Positions 56,017 through 63,977 of a stretch of 64,000 bases of DNA are shown here, piece by piece. Every line of letters begins with the position of its first letter. Position 1 is the stretch's first letter. The notes beneath the pieces were generated by a model. It worked only from the letters and a program-made list of their open reading frames with translations, was not told the DNA's origin and made no database searches. Source of the stretch: Oscillospiraceae bacterium (GTDB lineage: Bacteria; Bacillota; Clostridia; Oscillospirales; Ruminococcaceae); contig CADBXK010000001.1 of NCBI GenBank assembly GCA_902798695.1, positions 760,865 to 824,864 of the forward strand, in the 5' to 3' direction. The position numbers were made by a program, and so were the translations under genes.

Positions 56017-56066
56017 AAAAACATCCCACTATTACAATATGTAAATTTACAATAGTGGGATGTTTT
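56017..56066 (-). terminator. glyS terminator, symmetrical
   Basis: AAAACATCCCACTATT at 56018-56033 pairs with AATAGTGGGATGTTTT at 56051-56066, with U-runs possible on both strands. It follows the glyS stop by a few bases and separates it from the RiPP promoter. Confidence 0.85.
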
Positions 56067-56071
56067 ATTTT

Positions 56072-57460
56072 TTAAAAAGATATTCTTTCTTCTATGAATT
56101 CTTTTAGTTTGTTTATTGGTATTCTTGATTCTTCTTGTTTCATGGAATCTCTGTGACGAATTGTTACACAATTGTCCTCTTCGGAGTCGAAATCATATGT
56201 TATGCAAAAAGGAGTTCCGATCTCATCTTGTCTACGATATCTTTTTCCAATTGAGCCTGTTTCATCATAATCAACCATAAAATATTTCGAAAGATCTTCA
56301 TAAACTTTGGAAGCGTTTTCACTTAGCTTCTTAGATAATGGTAAAACACATGCCTTAAATGGCGCCAGCGCAGGACTTAACCTTAAAACAACACGACTAT
56401 CTCCTTTTGCTTCGTCGATTATTTCTTCATCATATGCCTCACATAAAAAAGCTAGGGTTACACGATCTGCTCCTAATGAAGGCTCTATGCAATATGGAAG
56501 GTATTTTTCGTTTGTTTGCGAATCAAAATATTCTAAAGATTTTGTGCTATGTGTTTGATGTTGTTTTAGATCAAAATCTGTTCTATCAGCAATTCCCCAT
56601 AGTTCGCCCCATCCAAATGGAAAAGCGAATTCTATATCTGTTGTTGCGTTTGAATAGTGTGATAATTCCTCTTTGGAATGATCTCTTAATTTTATTGATG
56701 TCTCTTTTATACCTAATGATAACAAGAAGTCTTTACACTTATTTTTCCAATATTCAAACCACTCTAAATCTGAACCTGGTTTACAGAAAAATTCTAGTTC
56801 CATTTGTTCAAATTCTCTCATGCGGAATGTGAAATTCCCGGGAGTTATCTCATTTCGGAAAGATTTTCCGATTTGGCCAATTCCAAAAGGGATTTTCTTT
56901 CTTGTTGTTCTTTGAACATTTGCGTAGTTTACAAAAATTCCTTGCGCAGTTTCTGGTCTTAAATATAACTCGCTCTTGGAGTCTTCGGTTACCCCTTGAA
57001 AAGTTTTAAACATTAAATTGAATGCTCGAATATCTGTGAAATCTTGACTTCCACAATTTGGACATTTTATATTTTTTTCTTTTATAAAATTGAGCATATC
57101 CTCATTGCTCCAACCAGATGGGTTAACACCGGTTTGGTCTTCAATCAAGTGATCTGCACGATGTCTCGTTTTACAACTTCTACAATCCATTAGAGGATCG
57201 GAAAAACCACCAACATGTCCTGATGCTACCCAAACTTGTGGGTTCATTAACAATGCTGAATCTAATCCGACGTTGTATTTGGATTCTTGTATGAATTTTT
57301 TCCACCATGCTTTTTTTACATTGTTTTTAAGTTCAACGCCCAAAGGACCATAGTCCCATGTATTTGCTAATCCACCATAAATCTCACTGCCAGGATATAT
57401 AAAACCTCTTCCTTTGCAAAGAGCAACTATTTTTTCCATATCTTTTTCGCTATTTTTCAT
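56072..57460 (-). CDS. glyS: glycyl-tRNA synthetase, single-chain alpha2 type
   Basis: Class II synthetase of 462 residues of the homodimeric type, not the alpha2-beta2 type of many bacteria. It shows [35 protein letters not shown], a zinc-binding [13 protein letters not shown] and CPNCGSQDF, motif 2 in [21 protein letters not shown], and motif 3 within [15 protein letters not shown]. The C-terminal anticodon-binding domain ends the protein. AAAGGTG precedes the ATG. Confidence 0.96.
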   Translation of the reverse strand: MKNSEKDMEKIVALCKGRGFIYPGSEIYGGLANTWDYGPLGVELKNNVKKAWWKKFIQESKYNVGLDSALLMNPQVWVASGHVGGFSDPLMDCRSCKTRHRADHLIEDQTGVNPSGWSNEDMLNFIKEKNIKCPNCGSQDFTDIRAFNLMFKTFQGVTEDSKSELYLRPETAQGIFVNYANVQRTTRKKIPFGIGQIGKSFRNEITPGNFTFRMREFEQMELEFFCKPGSDLEWFEYWKNKCKDFLLSLGIKETSIKLRDHSKEELSHYSNATTDIEFAFPFGWGELWGIADRTDFDLKQHQTHSTKSLEYFDSQTNEKYLPYCIEPSLGADRVTLAFLCEAYDEEIIDEAKGDSRVVLRLSPALAPFKACVLPLSKKLSENASKVYEDLSKYFMVDYDETGSIGKRYRRQDEIGTPFCITYDFDSEEDNCVTIRHRDSMKQEESRIPINKLKEFIEERISF

Positions 57461-57497
57461 AGTAAAAACACACCTTTTTGAAAAATTTCTCTAAATA

Positions 57498-57526
57498 ATT
57501 TTAACTAATTTTCTTCCTTTAGTCAA
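57498..57526 (-). promoter_or_regulatory. glyS promoter
   Basis: On the minus strand TTGACT (57526-57521) and TAAAAT (57503-57498) are 17 bases apart. It resembles the promoter at 58512-58540 in sequence around the -35 (CTTGACTAA). Confidence 0.65.
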
Positions 57527-57551
57527 GATAATTATATTGCCAAAAACAAGA

Positions 57552-57592
57552 AAAATCACCACTTTAATATGCGTTTTTAGTGGTGATTTTTT
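57552..57592 (-). terminator. terminator of the repeat-bearing glycine-rich gene
   Basis: AAAATCACCACT at 57553-57564 pairs with AGTGGTGATTTT at 57579-57590. The stem core ATCACCACT is shared with the terminator at 58564-58604, so the terminator was probably duplicated with the gene. Confidence 0.75.
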
Positions 57593-57605
57593 ATGTTAGT
57601 TTAGA

Positions 57606-58472
57606 TTACGTTCTATGCAGGGATCTTTTTTGATTACGTTGAATTGCATTTAGCTTTTTTAACTTTGCTCGTTTTATTAATTTTCTAGATTTTACAAATC
57701 TATTTTTTGTTTCTGGTGTTGTTTCTGGTGTTGTTTCTGGTATTGTTTCTGGTGTTGTTTCTGATGTTGTTTCTGGTGTTGTTTCTGATGTTGTTTCTGG
57801 TGTTGTTTCTGATGTTGTTTCTGATGTTGTTTCTGATGTTGTTTCTGATGTTGTTTCTGATGTGCATGCGCATGTTTGTGTTTTATTGATAAATACTTCG
57901 CCTTGACCTCCTACTACTTGCATTGGAGGAATTATATTAGGAGCGGCTGCACGTGGATGCACATAATGATGTAAAACTTGTGTTTCATTTGAAATATCTT
58001 GTTGATCATCTTGTTCGGCAACGCTATTGTTAATACGTATGCTGTGATTAGAAAGAGTGCTGGTAGTAGAATTTGTTGTATGATCGGAAGAAGAATCATT
58101 ATTGACACTAACACTTGTTTTATAATTGGATGGACTATCACCGTTACCGCCGCCACCATTATTAGGAGTTGTTCTTTGACCGAATCTGAATTTTGGCTTT
58201 GCAGCACCATTAGGGTGATGTTCGTTGTTAGGAGGGGCCTCAGCAACATTACCAGTGTTCCTAGAGTTATCATTATCAGAAATATTGTCTGAAACCGATT
58301 GGGTAGAAGATATTGGAATATTATCTGTATCGTTTTGAAACAATAACGCACCGCCAATTATTCCAATAGTAACAGTAACTAGGATAGAAACACCCATTGT
58401 TATCGCTCGCTTTATATCGATTTCATTGTTAATTATATTCAACATTTTATTATTTTTTTTACCATTTGACAT
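57606..58472 (-). CDS. membrane-anchored glycine/threonine-rich protein with degenerate leader
   Basis: A 288-residue protein, unrecognised family. After a short N-terminus comes one membrane helix (about 26-46, IKRAITMGVSILVTVTIG), then a low-complexity outer part with KPKFRFGQR, a glycine patch, Ser/Thr-rich stretches, a CAC pair and 13 repeats of TxET, ending in a basic tail (KSRKLIKRAKLKKL). It is a paralogue of the next gene: the IKRA helix and FRFGQR are shared, but where that gene has AGG this one has NNE, so the leader cleavage site is lost. AAGGTG precedes ATG 58472. Confidence 0.72.
   Translation of the reverse strand: MSNGKKNNKMLNIINNEIDIKRAITMGVSILVTVTIGIIGGALLFQNDTDNIPISSTQSVSDNISDNDNSRNTGNVAEAPPNNEHHPNGAAKPKFRFGQRTTPNNGGGGNGDSPSNYKTSVSVNNDSSSDHTTNSTTSTLSNHSIRINNSVAEQDDQQDISNETQVLHHYVHPRAAAPNIIPPMQVVGGQGEVFINKTQTCACTSETTSETTSETTSETTSETTPETTSETTPETTSETTPETIPETTPETTPETKNRFVKSRKLIKRAKLKKLNAIQRNQKRSLHRT
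57708..57863. repeat. 12-base minisatellite in a coding region
   Basis: Thirteen direct copies of TGTTTCTGGTGT with G/A variation at one position encode the TSET/TPET repeats of the minus-strand protein. The near-identity of copies suggests active expansion and contraction. Confidence 0.85.
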
Positions 58473-58511
58473 ATTAAAAAACACACCTTATTTAAACTTA
58501 CTATTATGCTA

Positions 58512-58540
58512 ATTGTAACTGATTTTTTTTGATTAGTCAA
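58512..58540 (-). promoter_or_regulatory. promoter of the repeat-bearing gene
   Basis: On the minus strand TTGACT (58540-58535) and TACAAT (58517-58512) have a 17-base spacer. Confidence 0.65.
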
Positions 58541-58563
58541 GATAGATATGTTTCCAAAACAAC

Positions 58564-58604
58564 AAAATCACCACTTAAAATTACACAATTTAAGTGGTGA
58601 TTTT
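58564..58604 (-). terminator. terminator of the Nif11-leader gene
   Basis: AAAATCACCACTTAAA at 58564-58579 and TTTAAGTGGTGATTTT at 58589-58604 form a perfect 16-bp stem, with T residues on either strand. Confidence 0.85.
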
Positions 58605-58619
58605 AGTATTTGGATTAGA

Positions 58620-59888
58620 TTAGTTGTTCTTTTCTAATCCTTTATTGATTTTATTTTGTTTTTTATTTGTTTGGTTGCTTTTACTTTTATTCTTTTTCTC
58701 CTGTTTCTTTTGTTCTTGTTCTTTAAATTTTGCTACTGCCTCTTTTTCTTTTTCTATTTGTTGCTTTTTGTTTTGCTTTTGTTTTTGTTCTTCTTGTTTA
58801 CGCCAGTTAGTTATTTTTTCACGTTCTTGTAACAGCTTCCAATTTTCTTCATTGTTTCTTTTCATTATCTCTTTTTCTTCTTGTTGTTTTAGTTTGTCAT
58901 TGTTGTCTTTTAGTTTATCAAGAGCACCTTTTTTTAGTTGTTGATTTTGTTTATTTTCTTGTTTTTCTCTAATGTTGAAAAGTTTTTGAACTGCTTCCTG
59001 TTTATTTTTTTCTTGATTTTTTTGCTCTTCATTATCCTTTGCATGTAATGTCTTCAATGATTGTTTATTATTACGCAATGTATACAACGATTGCTTATGC
59101 TTGTTTAAACGAAATACTCTATCCCAATTTTGATTTGATGATTCTTCATTATCTTCTTCATGTAATGTATCGAATAATTGCTTATTACTACGAAATTTCT
59201 CCAATGATTGCTTATTTTTTTCTTGTCTCTCTTGGTTTACAAATGCTTGTGTGCCATTTTCTGCAGAACCGCCACCGCCGCCATTAGGACCTATGTGATG
59301 GTCAGTAGAACCGCCACCGCTACCACCGCCGTTGGGACCTATTCTGTGATCAGCAGAATCGCCACCGCTGCCACCGCCATTAGGACCGTTTCTTTGACCA
59401 AATCTAAATTTGGTTTGTCTAGCACTATTATTGCGTTGTTTGTTACTGGTTTGTTCATTACTTGTTCCGCCATTATCATCTTTGGTTTGTTCTGTGCTTT
59501 CACTGTTGTTATCAAATGCTGCAACTACTTGAGTAGGACTTGAAGTGGTATCTATATTGGATTGGGATAATATTTGACTTCCGACTGCGCCAATGGTGAA
59601 GGTGGTTAGTAAGGTGGCAATACCAGCTGTTACGGCTCGTTTTATATTGACTCCACCGGCAATCATCTCTAGCATGTCATCTGACAGCTCACCAAAATCA
59701 TTATTCATAAGTTTTTTACTGTCTTCTGAATTAAGGAAAACTTCCATTTCTTTTTCGAATTCATCATATGTTTTTGTGTATCCATTTTCACAAAACAGTT
59801 TATATATTTTGTTTTTGTCTTCCAGTGAATTCATTTTTTGCCTTTGTTCTTCATCATACATAATTTTACAGAATATACTTTTTAACAC
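58620..59888 (-). CDS. large Nif11-like-leader, glycine-rich and Q/K/N-rich protein
   Basis: A 422-residue protein. Residues 1-80 look like a Nif11-type RiPP leader: YDEEQRQKMNSLEDKNKIYK, a FCENGYTKTYDEFEKEMEVF helix, and GELSDDMLEMIAGG as the double-glycine cleavage site. Directly after it comes a hydrophobic segment (IKRAVTAGIATLLTTFTIGA), then KFRFGQR, three glycine-rich repeats (GPNGGGSGG with DHRIG/DHHIG), and from about 220 a long highly charged coiled-coil-like tail of Lys, Gln, Asn and Glu. GAGGAGGGG precedes GTG 59888. No cysteine follows the leader, so classical lanthionine chemistry is not expected. Family unknown. Confidence 0.75.
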   Translation of the reverse strand: MLKSIFCKIMYDEEQRQKMNSLEDKNKIYKLFCENGYTKTYDEFEKEMEVFLNSEDSKKLMNNDFGELSDDMLEMIAGGVNIKRAVTAGIATLLTTFTIGAVGSQILSQSNIDTTSSPTQVVAAFDNNSESTEQTKDDNGGTSNEQTSNKQRNNSARQTKFRFGQRNGPNGGGSGGDSADHRIGPNGGGSGGGSTDHHIGPNGGGGGSAENGTQAFVNQERQEKNKQSLEKFRSNKQLFDTLHEEDNEESSNQNWDRVFRLNKHKQSLYTLRNNKQSLKTLHAKDNEEQKNQEKNKQEAVQKLFNIREKQENKQNQQLKKGALDKLKDNNDKLKQQEEKEIMKRNNEENWKLLQEREKITNWRKQEEQKQKQNKKQQIEKEKEAVAKFKEQEQKKQEKKNKSKSNQTNKKQNKINKGLEKNN

Positions 59889-60193
59889 AAATACCCCTCC
59901 TCGAAAATAATGAATAGAAAGATAATAACAATGTTAATTATTTCTAAGTGATTATTTTGAAAATTGGTATATATCACTCCCTTTACTCATTATCACTTAT
60001 TAATAAAATTTTATATTTATTAAAATATTAACCAAACTTATTATAAATAATATACTAAAATTTAAGAAAAATCAACAACTTTATATAAATATTCAACATA
60101 TCTAGATTTATTTGATGTTGTGATGTTAAATTAATATTCAGTTTATTATTAGTTTTTTATTATCAAATTATAACAACGTTTAAATTTTTTGAT
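59889..60193. other. AT-rich intergenic region
   Basis: About 300 bases between two divergent genes. AAGTGATTATTT occurs at about 59946 and again near 60230. No other gene, RNA or repeat is recognised. Confidence 0.4.
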
Positions 60194-60222
60194 TTGACAC
60201 TAAAAAATTATTGTGATATTAT
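60194..60222 (+). promoter_or_regulatory. promoter of the DUF1653 gene
   Basis: TTGACA at 60194-60199 and TATTAT at 60217-60222 with a 17-base spacer and TG one base before the -10. Confidence 0.7.
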
Positions 60223-60291
60223 CAACTTCAAGTGATTATTTGACTTTTTGTTTGAGGTTAGCATACACATATATATAAAGAGGTGTTTTTT

Positions 60292-60525
60292 GTGAGGGAA
60301 GTTAAAATAAAAAAAGTATATAGGCATTACAAAGGTGATTTGTATTTCGTGGAAGATATTATATATCATAGTGAAACTTGTGAAAAAATGGTCGCATATA
60401 GAGCGTTATATGGAGAAAATTTGTTGTGGTGTAGACCATATGATATGTTTGTTGAAGAAGTTAATAAAAATGGTCAGAAACATCGCTTTGAATTACAAGA
60501 AATTGATAGCGTTAAGGAAAAATAG
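60292..60525 (+). CDS. DUF1653 family protein
   Basis: A 77-residue protein matching DUF1653: VYRHYKGDLYFVEDIIYHSET, then KMVAYRALYGENLLWCRPYDMF and a final EEV block. The fold is a small beta-barrel of unknown function, sometimes found next to nucleotide or phage genes. GTG 60292 is preferred, with AGAGGTG six bases upstream. It stands alone behind its own promoter. Confidence 0.85.
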   Translation: MREVKIKKVYRHYKGDLYFVEDIIYHSETCEKMVAYRALYGENLLWCRPYDMFVEEVNKNGQKHRFELQEIDSVKEK

Positions 60526-60572
60526 AAATATTTTGTTACAAATTTGTAGGTTTATTGTTTAAAGCTTAAGAC

Positions 60573-60601
60573 TTGACAAATTTTTGTGTTTGTGATATAA
60601 T
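60573..60601 (+). promoter_or_regulatory. strong promoter of the attenuated ABC operon
   Basis: TTGACA at 60573-60578 and TATAAT at 60596-60601 with an exact 17-base spacer and TG one base before the -10. It is the best promoter in the window and drives the leader described next. Confidence 0.85.
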
Positions 60602-60631
60602 GGCGCTAATTAATTTTAGGAGATTTTTGTT

Positions 60632-60682
60632 ATGTATATTATTTTGGGATTGAATAATTCTCGATTTATTAACTTTATATAA
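60632..60682 (+). CDS. attenuator leader peptide 1
   Basis: Behind TTAGGAG, ATG 60632 opens a 16-codon frame (MYIILGLNNSRFINFI) that ends at TAA 60680-60682, directly before the 5' arm of a predicted antiterminator. It contains four isoleucines, two phenylalanines and one tyrosine, but no tryptophan. Its position relative to the hairpins is that of an amino-acid attenuator. Confidence 0.6.
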   Translation: MYIILGLNNSRFINFI

Positions 60683-60745
60683 GCTGTACTTGCAGAGTCA
60701 TTTGAGCTAAAGCAGGTACGGCTGTATCTGCTTTAGCTCTTTTTA
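60683..60745 (+). terminator. attenuator with mutually exclusive hairpins
   Basis: Antiterminator: GCTGTACTTGC at 60683-60693 can pair with GCAGGTACGGC at 60712-60722 (11 pairs, two G-U). Terminator: GAGCTAAAGCAG at 60704-60715 pairs perfectly with CTGCTTTAGCTC at 60728-60739 and is followed by TTTTT. The two share 60712-60715, so only one can form. The leader stop codon touches the antiterminator arm. Confidence 0.72.
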
Positions 60746-60751
60746 TATGTT

Positions 60752-60803
60752 AAAAAGAGCTAAGACTTATTTTATTTAAGTTTTGGCTCTTTTTGTTTTT
60801 TTG
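60752..60803 (+). terminator. second hairpin of the ABC operon leader
   Basis: AAAAAGAGC at 60752-60760 pairs with GCTCTTTTT at 60786-60794, with inner pairing of AAGACTT and AAGTTTT, followed by a T-rich run. It repeats the GAGC core of the first terminator. Confidence 0.6.
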
Positions 60804-60820
60804 GAGGAGAATTATTTATC

Positions 60821-60889
60821 ATGAAGGCTTTATATAAAAATTTGTTTATATATTTTAGAGAGATTTTGTTTGATGAACGATTTATATAG
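60821..60889 (+). CDS. small leader ORF 2 before the ABC operon
   Basis: TTGGAGGAGA precedes ATG 60821, which opens a 22-codon frame (MKALYKNLFIYFREILFDER, then FI and stop). It is rich in Phe, Tyr, Ile and Leu, like leader 1, and ends in the same RFI. It may be a second attenuation sensor or a truncated gene. Confidence 0.4.
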   Translation: MKALYKNLFIYFREILFDERFI

Positions 60890-60945
60890 TGTTTTGAGTT
60901 TTAATTTTAATATTAATATTAACAATGTATGAAGGGGTAATTAAA

Positions 60946-61932
60946 ATGAATTTAAAAATAAAAAAACACTATATAGTTATTGCTATTATTATAATATGTT
61001 CTGCGTTGGTTGTCATATCTTCAAATTTGAAAATGAAAAGTGAACAAAAACAAATAGGAATTCTTCAATTTATTGAACATGATTGCTTGGATATGGCAAG
61101 AAAAGGTTTTGTGGATGAACTGGCAAGCCAGGGATATGAAGATGGAAAAAATATTACTATAGATTATCAAAATGCACAAGGAGATCAGAGTGTTTGTAAT
61201 TCTATTGCTAATAATTTTGTTGGAGCTAACAACAAAAAAGATTTGATCTTGGCTATAGCAACTCCGGCAGCTCAATCTGTTGCTAATTTGACAAAAGATA
61301 TTCCTACTTTAATAACTGCTGTTACTGATCCTGTTTCTTGTGGTTTGGTCAAGTCCGTTGAACATCCTGGTGGAAATATTACTGGTACTTCAGATAGGGT
61401 TGCTGTTGGAAAACAAATTGATCTTATTAAAAAATTAAATCCTAATGCAAAAAAAATTGGTGTTTTATATTGCTCCAGTGAGGCAAATTCTAAGGTTCAA
61501 GCACAAACAGCTGCTGATGAGGCTAAAAAATTAGGTCTAGAAGCTCGCGATTATACCGTTTCGAGCTCTAGTGAGTTACAACAAATGGTTGAATATATGT
61601 GCGGAGAAGTTGATGTTATATTTGTTCCTACAGACAATTTAGTTGTTTCATGTATGCCGTTGGTTAGCAAAGTTGCAACTGCTAATAAAACTCCTATTAT
61701 ATGTAGCGAGTCGGCTAGTGTTAAAAATGGCGCTTTAGCTACTTATGGTATTGACTTCTACGAATTGGGTAGAATTACTGCAAGGCAGGCGATTCGTATA
61801 TTAAAAGGAGAAGCTAAACCCGAAAATATGGCTATAGAATATATTAATGAACCTAAGTTTGTTATTAATTATGAAATAGCTAAGCAATTGGGCATTGTTA
61901 TTCCTGATGAACTTAAAGGAGAATTACAATGA
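60946..61932 (+). CDS. ABC transporter substrate-binding protein, TrpX family
   Basis: A 328-residue type-1 periplasmic-binding fold protein with an N-terminal hydrophobic anchor (about 9-26) lacking a clear lipobox, so it is probably membrane-tethered. Family blocks are IGILQFIEHDCLDMARKGF, NAQGDQS, ILAIATPAAQSVAN, PTLITAVTDPV, PGGNITGTSD and VPTDNLV. The family is annotated as a tryptophan/tyrosine uptake binding protein; the actual ligand is not shown by sequence. ATG 60946 follows AAGGGG. It overlaps the permease gene (ATGA). Confidence 0.88.
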   Translation: MNLKIKKHYIVIAIIIICSALVVISSNLKMKSEQKQIGILQFIEHDCLDMARKGFVDELASQGYEDGKNITIDYQNAQGDQSVCNSIANNFVGANNKKDLILAIATPAAQSVANLTKDIPTLITAVTDPVSCGLVKSVEHPGGNITGTSDRVAVGKQIDLIKKLNPNAKKIGVLYCSSEANSKVQAQTAADEAKKLGLEARDYTVSSSSELQQMVEYMCGEVDVIFVPTDNLVVSCMPLVSKVATANKTPIICSESASVKNGALATYGIDFYELGRITARQAIRILKGEAKPENMAIEYINEPKFVINYEIAKQLGIVIPDELKGELQ

Positions 61933-62801
61933 ACATTTTAATGTCGACGGGAATATATGGATTGATTTATGCTATTTTGGCTATTGGAGTATATATTACT
62001 TTTAGAATATTGAATTTCGCTGATATGACTGCAGAAGGTAGTTTGAGTTTGGGTGGAAGCGTTTGTGCGGTTTTTCTGACTGGTGGAATGGATCCTATTA
62101 CTAGTATTGTTTTAGCTGGATTGATTGGGTCTTTGGCTGGCTTATTGACAGGTTTTTTGCATACACAATTTAAAATACAAGCTATTCTTTCCGGAATATT
62201 AACTATGGTTGCACTATATTCTATAAATTTAAAAATAATGGGAAAATCTAATATATCTTTATTGGAAAATTCTACCATCTTCAAATCTGCTGAGAGTGAT
62301 CAACTTATTAATTTGATTATTGTTATAGGTGTTTGTTTGGTTTTACTATTATGTTTGAATTTGTTCTTTAAAACTAATTTGGGGCTTTCTATTAGAGCAA
62401 CTGGAGACAATGAGCAAATGATGAGGGCGCTTGCAACTAATACTAGTTCTAAAAAGATTTTGGCCTTAATGATAAGTAATGGATTGTGTGCTGTTTCGGG
62501 GGCTTTGCTCGCTCAAAATCAGGGCTATTCTGATGTTAATATGGGAACGGGAACTATTGTTATTGCTCTTGCTTCTATAGTTATAGGAGAAGCTCTTGTT
62601 TCACAACATTCTTTTTTAACAAAGTTGGTTTCGGTTGTTGTTGGAACCATCGTTTACAGAGCAATTATTGCTGTTGTTTTAAATTTGGGAATGAATCCTA
62701 TAGATTTGAAAATGTTTACGGCTTTTGTTGCGGCAATTTTGTTGGGTGTTCCTAATGTTAGGAAAACTTTAAAAAGGAGTGTTATTAGTGTTAAAAATTG
62801 A
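61929..62801 (+). CDS. ABC transporter permease of the same operon
   Basis: A 290-residue permease with about eight or nine helices, similar in plan to branched-chain amino-acid permeases. Recognisable blocks are YAILAIGVYITFRILNFADM, LSLGGSV and GNGLCAVSGALLAQNQG-like LMISNGLCAVSGALL, plus GLSIRATGDNEQMMRALATN, the loop that contacts the ATPase. Its ATG overlaps the previous stop, and the ATPase gene starts within its last codons, so translation of all three is coupled. Confidence 0.88.
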   Translation: MNILMSTGIYGLIYAILAIGVYITFRILNFADMTAEGSLSLGGSVCAVFLTGGMDPITSIVLAGLIGSLAGLLTGFLHTQFKIQAILSGILTMVALYSINLKIMGKSNISLLENSTIFKSAESDQLINLIIVIGVCLVLLLCLNLFFKTNLGLSIRATGDNEQMMRALATNTSSKKILALMISNGLCAVSGALLAQNQGYSDVNMGTGTIVIALASIVIGEALVSQHSFLTKLVSVVVGTIVYRAIIAVVLNLGMNPIDLKMFTAFVAAILLGVPNVRKTLKRSVISVKN

Positions 62802-63525
62802 TAATGTATGTAAGGTATTTGCTCCAAATGAACCAAGTGAAAAAAAGATTTTTGACGGGCTTAGTTTAGAAGCTCATTCGGGGGATTTTATAACGGTTAT
62901 TGGTGGTAATGGAGCTGGAAAATCTACATTGATGAATTTGATTGCTGGTTCTATATTTCCTGATAGTGGTAAAATTTATATCGATAACAAGGATATGACA
63001 TATGTCTCTGAATACAAAAGAGCTAAATGGATTGGCAGAGTTTTTCAGGATCCGTTAAAAGGGACTGCTCCAAACTTGACTATAGAAGAAAATTTGTCTT
63101 TGGCGCTACTCAGGCATTCTGCGAAAAATTTAAAACTATCTATTAATAGGAAGTCTTCTGAACTGTTCAAAGAAAAATTGTTGACTTTAAATTTGGGTTT
63201 AGAAGACAGATTGAAAACTAAGGTTGGTTTATTATCGGGGGGACAAAGGCAAGCTTTGACTTTATTGATGGCTACTATTGTTCAACCTAAAGTTTTGTTA
63301 CTAGATGAACATACCGCTGCTTTGGATCCAAAATCGCGGGATAATATTTTGGGATTAACTGATAAAATTACTAGAAATTCTGAAATGATAACGTTAATGA
63401 TTACTCATAATATGGAACATGCATTAAATTTTGGCAATCGAACCATTATGATTAATTCTGGTAAAATACAAATGGATGTTAAGGGTGATCAAAGACAAAC
63501 CATTAATTTTGATTTTCAAGATTAA
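62788..63525 (+). CDS. ABC transporter ATPase of the same operon
   Basis: A 245-residue nucleotide-binding protein. Walker A is IGGNGAGKSTLMN, Q-loop region RVFQDPLKG, signature LLSGGQRQALTLLMA, Walker B LLLDEHTAALDP and switch His in MITHNMEHAL. GTG 62788 is chosen because AAAGGAG lies eight bases upstream; GTG 62779 overlaps it. The last gene of the transporter operon, followed by a strong terminator. Confidence 0.93.
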   Translation: MLKIDNVCKVFAPNEPSEKKIFDGLSLEAHSGDFITVIGGNGAGKSTLMNLIAGSIFPDSGKIYIDNKDMTYVSEYKRAKWIGRVFQDPLKGTAPNLTIEENLSLALLRHSAKNLKLSINRKSSELFKEKLLTLNLGLEDRLKTKVGLLSGGQRQALTLLMATIVQPKVLLLDEHTAALDPKSRDNILGLTDKITRNSEMITLMITHNMEHALNFGNRTIMINSGKIQMDVKGDQRQTINFDFQD

Positions 63526-63532
63526 TTGTATA

Positions 63533-63575
63533 AATAAGTGTTTAATGTCTATCAATTAAGCACTTATTTTTTTTG
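63533..63575 (+). terminator. ABC operon terminator
   Basis: AATAAGTGTTTAAT at 63533-63546 pairs with ATTAAGCACTTATT at 63555-63568 (one G-T) and is followed by a run of T residues. Confidence 0.85.
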
Positions 63576-63595
63576 TTATATTTTTTAAGAAGGTG

Positions 63596-63624
63596 TTGAC
63601 TAAATAGTTAAAGAATGATATAAT
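63596..63624 (+). promoter_or_regulatory. tRNA-Leu promoter
   Basis: TTGACT at 63596-63601 and TATAAT at 63619-63624, a 17-base spacer, and TG one base before the -10. Confidence 0.8.
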
Positions 63625-63641
63625 TATCTCGCTGTTGGTTG

Positions 63642-63724
63642 GCGGGCGTGGCGGAATGGCAGACGCGCTGGTCTTAGGAGCCAGTACCATTGGTGTAAGG
63701 GTTCAAGTCCCTTCGCCCGCACCA
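63642..63724 (+). tRNA. tRNA-Leu (anticodon UAG)
   Basis: Acceptor arms GCGGGCG (63642-63648) and CGCCCGC (63714-63720) pair perfectly and are followed by an encoded ACCA. The anticodon loop CTTAGGA carries TAG between a CTGGT/GCCAG stem, the extra arm is long as in class II tRNAs, and the T loop reads GGTTCAAGTCC. It reads CUN leucine codons. Confidence 0.95.
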
Positions 63725-63728
63725 AGTG

Positions 63729-63768
63729 AAAAGAGTTGGTTAGGTTTTTAACCAGCTCTTTTGTTTTT
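63729..63768 (+). terminator. tRNA-Leu terminator
   Basis: AAAAGAGTTGGTTA at 63729-63742 pairs with TAACCAGCTCTTTT at 63749-63762 (one G-T) and is followed by TTTTTT. Confidence 0.85.
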
Positions 63769-63911
63769 TATAAATAATTTATGTCTTAATTTATATTAAA
63801 AGAGAGATTATCAAGGTGATATATTTATTGTTGGAAAACGCTAAAATAATTCGGTTAAATTGTATGTTTTGGTTTATTATAAACAAAAAGAAAAATAAAT
63901 TAAAAATATCG

Positions 63912-63977
63912 TTGACAAAAGGGGAAAAATGGTTTAAGATAGTATGGCACCGCGATGAGGCGGCGCACAGAAACAGT
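63912..63977 (+). promoter_or_regulatory. promoter and GC-rich leader running to the window end
   Basis: TTGACA at 63912-63917 and TAAGAT at 63935-63940 with a 17-base spacer. Immediately downstream a GC-rich block (GGCACCGCGATGAGGCGGCG) can form a short hairpin, strikingly unlike the AT-rich surroundings. It may be the start of a structured RNA or an rRNA operon leader beyond the window. Confidence 0.55.

Noticed and set aside
57708..57863. Possible CRISPR array
   Set aside because: Unit length is 12 bases with no spacers; it is a coding minisatellite.
57707..57889. Plus-strand frame of repeated Leu/Phe/Val codons
   Set aside because: It is the complement of the TxET repeat of the minus-strand gene; its regularity comes from the minisatellite.
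58624..59543. Long hydrophobic plus-strand frames opposite the charged protein
   Set aside because: Complementary reading of Lys/Gln/Glu-rich codons always gives Phe/Leu/Ser-rich frames; no start sites support them.
63941..63970. T-box antiterminator suggested by CACCGCG near the window end
   Set aside because: The block follows the promoter directly, leaving no room for the specifier stem; a lone CACCGCG is not enough.
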